Source: an uncultured Clostridia bacterium | GTDB taxonomy: Bacteria > Bacillota > Clostridia > Oscillospirales > CAG-382 | Length of the DNA: 64,000 nt | Assembly (NCBI GenBank): GCA_947630765.1 | Contig: CANRIX010000003.1 | Span: 62,001 to 126,000, forward strand | Direction of reading: 5' to 3' | Shown here: positions 59,818-64,000 of the stretch, one piece after another | How positions within the stretch are numbered: position 1 is the stretch's first letter | Layout of the letters: every line of letters begins with the position of its first letter | Program-made: the position numbers and the translations under genes | The notes under the pieces: generated by a model | The model's database searches: none | What the model was told of the DNA's origin: nothing | Seen by the model: only the letters and a program-made list of their open reading frames with translations

Positions 59818-62361
59818 TCAGCGCCCGGACGACAGGTATTTTTTCAGGTAAAACCCGGTCTTGCTGCGTTCGCAGGCGCAGAGCTCCTCCGGCGTGCCGC
59901 AGGCGACGATCTCGCCGCCCTCCGCGCCGCCGCCCGGTCCCATGTCGATGACGTAGTCCGCGTTGCGGATCACGTCCAGGTCGTGCTCGATGACGACGAC
60001 GGTCGCGCCGGACGCGATCAGCGTCGAAAAGACGCGCAGCAGCACCTCCACGTCCAGCGGGTGCAGTCCGATGGTCGGTTCGTCGAACACGAACACCGCG
60101 TCCGCCTGCTCTTTGCCCAGTTCCCCGGCGAGCTTCAGCCGCTGCGCTTCGCCGCCCGAAAGCCCCGGCGTTTCCTCGCCAAGCGTCAGGTACCCGAGCC
60201 CGAGGTCCTGCAGTACACGCAGCCGCTTGGAAACCAGCGGCAGGTCCTCGCAGCACCGCAGCGCCTCGTCCACGCTCTTGTCCATCAGCTCCGGCAGCGA
60301 GCAGGGCGTCCCGCCGGAACGCGGCATCCGCCGGATCAGGCTCGCCTCCTTCGCGTAGCGCGATCCGCCGCAGTCCGGGCAGGGGATCTCCACGTCCGGC
60401 AGGAACTGCACGTCCAGGTCGATGCTGCCCGTGCCGTCGCAGGTCGGACAGCGCAGTGCCCCGGTGTTGTAGGAGAAGTCCCCGGCTTTCCGTCCGCGCG
60501 CCTTCGCGTCCGGCGTTTTCGCGTACACCTTGCGCAGCTCGTCGTGGATGTCTGCGTAGGTCGCGACCGTGGAACGCACGTTGACCCCGATCGGCGTCGC
60601 GTCGATCAGCTTGACCTGCGAAATGCCGTCGGCGGAGACCGATCTGACGTGCTTCGGCAGGGGCTTACCCCGCACGGACGCTTCCAGCGCGGGGACTAAA
60701 CTTTCGAGGATCAGCGTGGTCTTTCCCGAGCCGGACACGCCCGTCACCGCGATCAGCCGCCCCTTCGGAAAGTCCGCTTCCAGCGGTTTGACCGTGTGGA
60801 TGGCGGACGTGGACAGGTGGATGCGCCCGTTCGCAAACAGGTTTTCCCGTCCGACGCGGCTTCCGACGCGGACCGACGACTTCCCCGTCAGGAATCCGCC
60901 GATGCGGGAACGCGGGTCGCCGACGACTTCCGCGAGCGGGCCCTGCGCGAGGACCGTCCCGCCGTCCGCCCCGGCGTTCGGCCCCAGTTCAATGAGCCAG
61001 TCCGCCTCGGCGAGCACCTGCACGTCGTGGTCCACGAGCACGACCGTGTTGCCGTCCGCGAGCAGGTCCCGCATCACGCCGGTCAGCCCTTCGAGGTTGG
61101 ACGGGTGCAGACCGATGGACGGTTCGTCGAGGACGTAGAGGACGCCGGTCGTGCGGTTCCGCACCGCCCGGGCGAGCTGCATCCGCTGCCGTTCGCCGGT
61201 GGAAAGCGTCGAGGCGGCACGGTCGAGCGTGAGGTAGGAAAGCCCGAGGTCGGTCAGGCGCTTCGACGCGGAACGGAAGGAATCGCAGATGCTTTCCGCC
61301 ATCGGGCGCATCTCCGCGGGCAGGGAATCCGGGACGCCGTTCACCCAGTCGGTCAGCTCGGCGAGCGTCATTTTGCAGGCATCCGCGAGGGAGATCCCCC
61401 GCAGCTTCGGCGCCCGCGCCGCTTCGCTCAGCCGCGTCCCGCCGCAGTCCGGGCAAACGTCCTGCCGCAGGAATTTTTCGACCCGCTTCATGCCCTTCTC
61501 GTCCTTGACCTTCGAGAGGGCGTTTTCGACCGTGTAGGTGGCGTTGAAATAGGTGAAATCCATGTCCCCGGCGGCGCCGCTCGTCTTGTTCTGGTAGATG
61601 ATGTTCTTTTTGACCGCCGGACCGTGGAACACGATGTCCCGCTCCTTCGCGGTCAGTTCCCGGAACGGCACGTCGGTGCGCACGCCCATTTCCCGGGCGA
61701 TGTCCTTCATCAGCGACCACATCAGCGTCTGCCACGGCGCGACCGCGCCCTCGTCGATGGTCAGGGATTCGTCCGGCACCAGCGTCGATTCGTCTACGGT
61801 CCGCACGACGCCCGTGCCGTCGCAGGTCCTGCACGCGCCTTGGCTGTTGAATGCCAGTTCCTCCGCCCCCGGCGCGAAGAAGGTCTCGCCGCACATCGGG
61901 CAGACCAGCGGCAGACCCGCCGCCACGTTCAACGAGGGCGGCACGCCGTGTCCGTTCGGACAGCGGTGGCTTGCAAGTCTGGAAAACAGCAGCCGCAGGC
62001 TGTTGAGAAGCTCCGTGCCGGTCCCGAAGGTGCTTCGGATCCCGGGGACACCGGGACGTTGGCGCAGCGCGAGCGCCGCCGGGACGTACAGCACCTCGTC
62101 CACCTGCGCCTTTTCCGCCTGCGTCATGCGCCTGCGCGTATAGGTCGAGAGGGAGTCGAGGTACCGCCGCGACCCCTCCGCGTACAGGATCCCGAGGGCG
62201 AGCGAGGACTTGCCGGAGCCGGAAACCCCCGCGATGCCGACGATTTTGTGCAGCGGGACGTCGACGTTGATGTTTTTGAGGTTGTGCACGCGTCCGCCGC
62301 GGACGAGAATGCGGTCGGGGGCGGGTCGCGACCCGTCGGGTCTGTTCTTTTCCGTGTTCAT
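59818..62361 (-). CDS. uvrA: UvrA-like ABC ATPase (UvrA2/drug-resistance type)
   Basis: About 847 residues, shorter than canonical UvrA (about 940). Two ABC modules are visible: Walker A GVSGSGKSSLALG and GVSGSGKTTLILE; signatures LSTGERQRMQLARAV and LSGGEAQRLKLAGEL; Walker B VLYVLDEPSIGLH and VFVFDEPTIGLH. Zinc-finger cysteines occur in CPMCGETFF...CRTCDGTG, CPDCGGTRL, CPTCDGTG and CPDCGGSRY. The shorter length suggests the class II (UvrA2, DrrC-like) group linked to drug or DNA-damage tolerance. GGAGGA lies 6 bases before the ATG at 62361. Confidence 0.92.
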   Translation of the reverse strand: MNTEKNRPDGSRPAPDRILVRGGRVHNLKNINVDVPLHKIVGIAGVSGSGKSSLALGILYAEGSRRYLDSLSTYTRRRMTQAEKAQVDEVLYVPAALALRQRPGVPGIRSTFGTGTELLNSLRLLFSRLASHRCPNGHGVPPSLNVAAGLPLVCPMCGETFFAPGAEELAFNSQGACRTCDGTGVVRTVDESTLVPDESLTIDEGAVAPWQTLMWSLMKDIAREMGVRTDVPFRELTAKERDIVFHGPAVKKNIIYQNKTSGAAGDMDFTYFNATYTVENALSKVKDEKGMKRVEKFLRQDVCPDCGGTRLSEAARAPKLRGISLADACKMTLAELTDWVNGVPDSLPAEMRPMAESICDSFRSASKRLTDLGLSYLTLDRAASTLSTGERQRMQLARAVRNRTTGVLYVLDEPSIGLHPSNLEGLTGVMRDLLADGNTVVLVDHDVQVLAEADWLIELGPNAGADGGTVLAQGPLAEVVGDPRSRIGGFLTGKSSVRVGSRVGRENLFANGRIHLSTSAIHTVKPLEADFPKGRLIAVTGVSGSGKTTLILESLVPALEASVRGKPLPKHVRSVSADGISQVKLIDATPIGVNVRSTVATYADIHDELRKVYAKTPDAKARGRKAGDFSYNTGALRCPTCDGTGSIDLDVQFLPDVEIPCPDCGGSRYAKEASLIRRMPRSGGTPCSLPELMDKSVDEALRCCEDLPLVSKRLRVLQDLGLGYLTLGEETPGLSGGEAQRLKLAGELGKEQADAVFVFDEPTIGLHPLDVEVLLRVFSTLIASGATVVVIEHDLDVIRNADYVIDMGPGGGAEGGEIVACGTPEELCACERSKTGFYLKKYLSSGR

Positions 62362-62381
62362 CGGACTTCCTCCTGTTTGGT

Positions 62382-62416
62382 TAAAAATCGCGGCAAGCCC
62401 TTTGGGCTTGCCGCGA
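62382..62416 (-). terminator. Terminator after tRNA-Leu(UAG)
   Basis: Leftward TCGCGGCAAGCCC/GGGCTTGCCGCGA stem, five T and AACC. It belongs to the same CGGCAAG...CTTGCCG family as the other tRNA terminators and ends about 20 bp before the uvrA-like start. Confidence 0.88.
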
Positions 62417-62418
62417 CG

Positions 62419-62501
62419 TGGTACGGGCGGCGGGGGTCGAACCCGCAAGGTTGCCCACCGGATCCTAAATCCGGCGCGTCTGCCAATTCCGCCACGCCCG
62501 C
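62419..62501 (-). tRNA. tRNA-Leu (anticodon TAG)
   Basis: 83-nt class II tRNA. Acceptor GCGGGCG with CGCCCGT (one G-U); anticodon loop TTTAGGA in stem CCGGA/TCCGG (anticodon TAG); long variable arm; T-arm GGGTTCGACCCCC; discriminator A, encoded CCA. Confidence 0.92.
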
Positions 62502-62530
62502 ATAGGTCCCAATCCCGCTATACGGACTTC

Positions 62531-62559
62531 AGTATACCACATGAAACGAAAAAAGTCAA
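62531..62559 (-). promoter_or_regulatory. Promoter of tRNA-Leu(TAG)
   Basis: Leftward TTGACT, 17-base spacer, TATACT, about 30 bp before the tRNA. Confidence 0.8.
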
Positions 62560-62590
62560 CCGGTTGCGGCGGAAAAAGCCGAAAAAGGAC

Positions 62591-62619
62591 TTGACAGGCG
62601 AACCGATTCGTGCTATAAT
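62591..62619 (+). promoter_or_regulatory. Promoter of tRNA-Pro
   Basis: Perfect TTGACA, 17-base spacer, TATAAT, ending 22 bp before the tRNA. Confidence 0.9.
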
Positions 62620-62640
62620 AAAACCGTTCCCGATGGGTAT

Positions 62641-62716
62641 CTGGGTGTGGCGCAGTTGGTAGCGCGCTACCTTGGGGTGGTAGAGGCCGCACGTTCAAAT
62701 CGTGTCACTCAGACCA
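62641..62716 (+). tRNA. tRNA-Pro (anticodon GGG)
   Basis: 76 nt. Acceptor CTGGGTG/CACTCAG; D-arm GGCGCAGTTGGTAGCGC; anticodon stem CTACC/GGTAG with loop TTGGGGT (anticodon GGG); T-arm CGTTCAAATCG; CCA encoded. Confidence 0.93.
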
Positions 62717-62729
62717 TCGCGGACGAGGG

Positions 62730-62769
62730 AAAGGCAATTCGGGCGGTTCTCGCTCGATTTGCCTTTTTC
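62730..62769 (+). terminator. Terminator after tRNA-Pro
   Basis: AAAGGCAA..CG / CG..TTGCCTTTTT hairpin. Confidence 0.82.
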
Positions 62770-62795
62770 CGTAACGAAGGACGGGAGGAAAAGAC

Positions 62796-63506
62796 ATGAC
62801 GGACGGAAACATCACGACCCTGCTTTGGGACGTGGACGGGACGCTGCTGGATTTTTCGGCGGCGGAGAAGTACGGAATGGAGAAGTGCTGTCGGGAGATC
62901 GGCGTGGAGCTGGACGCGGAGATGCTCGCGGTCTATTCCGCCATCAACCGCGATTGGTGGGAGAAATTCGAGCGGGGGGAGGTCACCCAGCGGGAGGTCC
63001 GTTCCGGCCGGCTCGTGGAATTTTTCGCCCGTTACGGCATTCGCTATACCGATTACGACGCGTTCAACCGCCGCTACCAGCAGGCGCTCGGGGAATCCGC
63101 CTTCCCGCAGGAGGACTCGCTGACGCTGTTCCGCGAACTGGGGAAGCATTTCCGGCAATACCTCGTCACCAACGGCAGTATCGAAGCGCAGGAGGCGAAG
63201 CTGCGGAAATGCGGTCTGGACAGGCTTGCGGACGGGGTGTTCATCTCGGAGGTCATCGGGGCGCAGAAGCCGACGGAAGCGTTCTTCCGCGCGGTGCGGG
63301 CGCAGACCGGCTACGACCCGGCGCAGACGGCGATCATCGGCGATTCACTGACGAGCGACATGCGCGGCGGGAACAACGCGGGGCTGGTCTGCTGGTGGTA
63401 CAACCCGCACGGGCAGGAACGCCGGGAGGACGTGCGCGTGGACCGCGAGCTGCACAGCCTGTGGGAGATCCCGCCGCTTCTGGGCGTAGAGGTCCGCCGG
63501 ACCTGA
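62796..63506 (+). CDS. yjjG: HAD-family noncanonical pyrimidine nucleotidase (YjjG type)
   Basis: 236 residues. Motif I WDVDGTLLDF, a helical cap with NRDWWEKFERGEV, motif II VTNGS, motif III GAQKPTEAFF and motif IV IIGDSLTSDMRGGNNAGL followed by CWWYNP; the WYNP ending is characteristic of YjjG. The enzyme dephosphorylates non-canonical pyrimidine monophosphates and protects DNA from base analogues. AGGAGG-like GGGAGGA precedes the ATG. It lies after tRNA-Pro, separated by a terminator. Confidence 0.9.
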   Translation: MTDGNITTLLWDVDGTLLDFSAAEKYGMEKCCREIGVELDAEMLAVYSAINRDWWEKFERGEVTQREVRSGRLVEFFARYGIRYTDYDAFNRRYQQALGESAFPQEDSLTLFRELGKHFRQYLVTNGSIEAQEAKLRKCGLDRLADGVFISEVIGAQKPTEAFFRAVRAQTGYDPAQTAIIGDSLTSDMRGGNNAGLVCWWYNPHGQERREDVRVDRELHSLWEIPPLLGVEVRRT

Positions 63507-63552
63507 AACGGGGTCTTGCCGTAAAATTTTTCCGCGTCCCCGTGTTTTTCCC

Positions 63553-63581
63553 TTGACAAACCGGGGACACGGGTGTAAAAT
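63553..63581 (+). promoter_or_regulatory. Promoter of the truncated Gfo/Idh/MocA gene
   Basis: TTGACA, 17-base spacer, TAAAAT, 35 bp before the ATG. Confidence 0.78.
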
Positions 63582-63616
63582 GCTATCAGACGCACAAGAG
63601 AAAGGAAGCAAAAATC

Positions 63617-64000
63617 ATGGACAGAAAGCTACGCGTCGGCATCATCGGCGCAGGCAACATCAGCCATTCGCACCTCGGCGGATACAAGGCGCTGCCGGAC
63701 AAGGTGGAGCTGGTCGCGGTGTGCGACATCGACGAGCAGAAGGCGCAAAACTACGCGAAGGTCAACGGGTTCCCCCGTGCCTACAAGGATTACAACGAAA
63801 TGCTCGCCAAAGAGGAGCTCGACGCGGTGTCCGTCTGCACCTGGAACGCCGCGCACGCCGAAGCGGCCATCGCCGCGCTGAACGCGGGCTGCAACGTCCT
63901 GTGCGAAAAGCCGATGGCGATGAACGCTTCGCAGGCGCTCGCCATGAAGGAAGCCGCCGAACGCAACGGCAAACTGCTGATGATCGGATTCGTGCGTCGG
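63617..64000 (+). CDS. Gfo/Idh/MocA family oxidoreductase (5' part; runs off the window)
   Basis: The first 128 residues are visible and the frame is open at the window edge. LRVGIIGAGNISHSHLGGY is the Rossmann GxGxxS/A site; LVAVCDIDEQKAQNYA ends the second strand with the NAD-ribose acid; NVLCEKPMAMN is the EKP signature; LLMIGFVRR follows. It is a paralogue of the gene at 19088-20152 but only moderately similar, so a different sugar or polyol substrate is likely. GGAAG lies 7 bases before the ATG. Confidence 0.93.
   Translation, partial: MDRKLRVGIIGAGNISHSHLGGYKALPDKVELVAVCDIDEQKAQNYAKVNGFPRAYKDYNEMLAKEELDAVSVCTWNAAHAEAAIAALNAGCNVLCEKPMAMNASQALAMKEAAERNGKLLMIGFVRR

Overview
The window looks like chromosomal DNA of an anaerobic, Gram-positive, moderately high-GC Clostridia (Oscillospirales/Ruminococcaceae style). 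The reasons are strong GGAGG ribosome sites, very regular TTGACA-N17-TATAAT/TATACT promoters, tRNA genes with encoded CCA, a reverse rubrerythrin, pyruvate phosphate dikinase, a pyruvate formate-lyase/activase pair, a YtvI-type permease, S-layer-homology and sortase-type surface proteins, and many lipoproteins with Ser/Ala-rich linkers. There is no rRNA, complete prophage, insertion sequence or CRISPR array.

Layout: 0-3.6 kb, leftward operon lipoprotein > Nudix > MFS, and a YtvI/AI-2E permease. 3.6-4.1 kb, tRNA-Glu and tRNA-Ser, the latter with a 107-bp duplication scar of its 3' end. 4.3-6.5 kb, a divergent adenylosuccinate synthetase and a LysR regulator. 6.6-13.8 kb, a structured leader (truncated tRNA-like element, B12-box-like RNA, two terminators) followed by a four-gene operon: a 59-residue protein and three surface proteins built from alpha/alpha-toroid repeats and DUF4430 domains, the two parts of animal intrinsic factor/transcobalamin. 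13.9-18.3 kb, an S-layer-anchored phosphodiester glycosidase and a sigma factor with a long C-terminal extension. 18.3-22.1 kb, a DUF2798-like protein, Gfo/Idh/MocA oxidoreductase, ComEC without its hydrolase domain, HIT protein. 22.2-24.8 kb, three tandem paralogous lipoproteins. 24.9-28 kb, dusB and recG. 28-32.5 kb, two orphan solute-binding lipoproteins and a Big_2 lipoprotein. 32.7-34.8 kb, DUF4177 protein, reverse rubrerythrin, MerR regulator. 35-37.6 kb, a low-GC TetR/ABC island. 37.8-40.5 kb, ppdK. 40.7-43.7 kb, tRNA-Val, an alpha/beta hydrolase and a BlaI-type repressor that share a duplicated promoter, and a lipoprotein. 43.7-46.9 kb, pflB-pflA behind a ZTP riboswitch. 46.9-52 kb, a two-subunit ABC exporter divergent from an XRE/TPR regulator. 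52-64 kb, metallophosphoesterase, serine hydrolase, CX5R phosphatase, tRNA-Leu(GAG), Cys-rich mini-protein, six-PepSY membrane protein, two HAD phosphatases, VOC protein, [4Fe-4S] aldo/keto reductase, UvrA2-type ABC protein, tRNA-Leu(UAG), tRNA-Pro and a truncated Gfo/Idh/MocA gene.

Functionally the window mixes fermentation (ppdK, pfl), oxidative stress (reverse rubrerythrin), DNA/RNA maintenance (recG, dusB, UvrA2, ComEC) and a heavily decorated cell surface. The best candidate for an under-described system is the 6.8-13.8 kb transcobalamin-like operon, whose leader carries a B12-box-like sequence. Also worth following are the shared palindromic promoter of the hydrolase and BlaI genes, the extended sigma factor, the lipoprotein triplet and the tRNA-associated scars. 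All function calls come from reading motifs; no database search was run.
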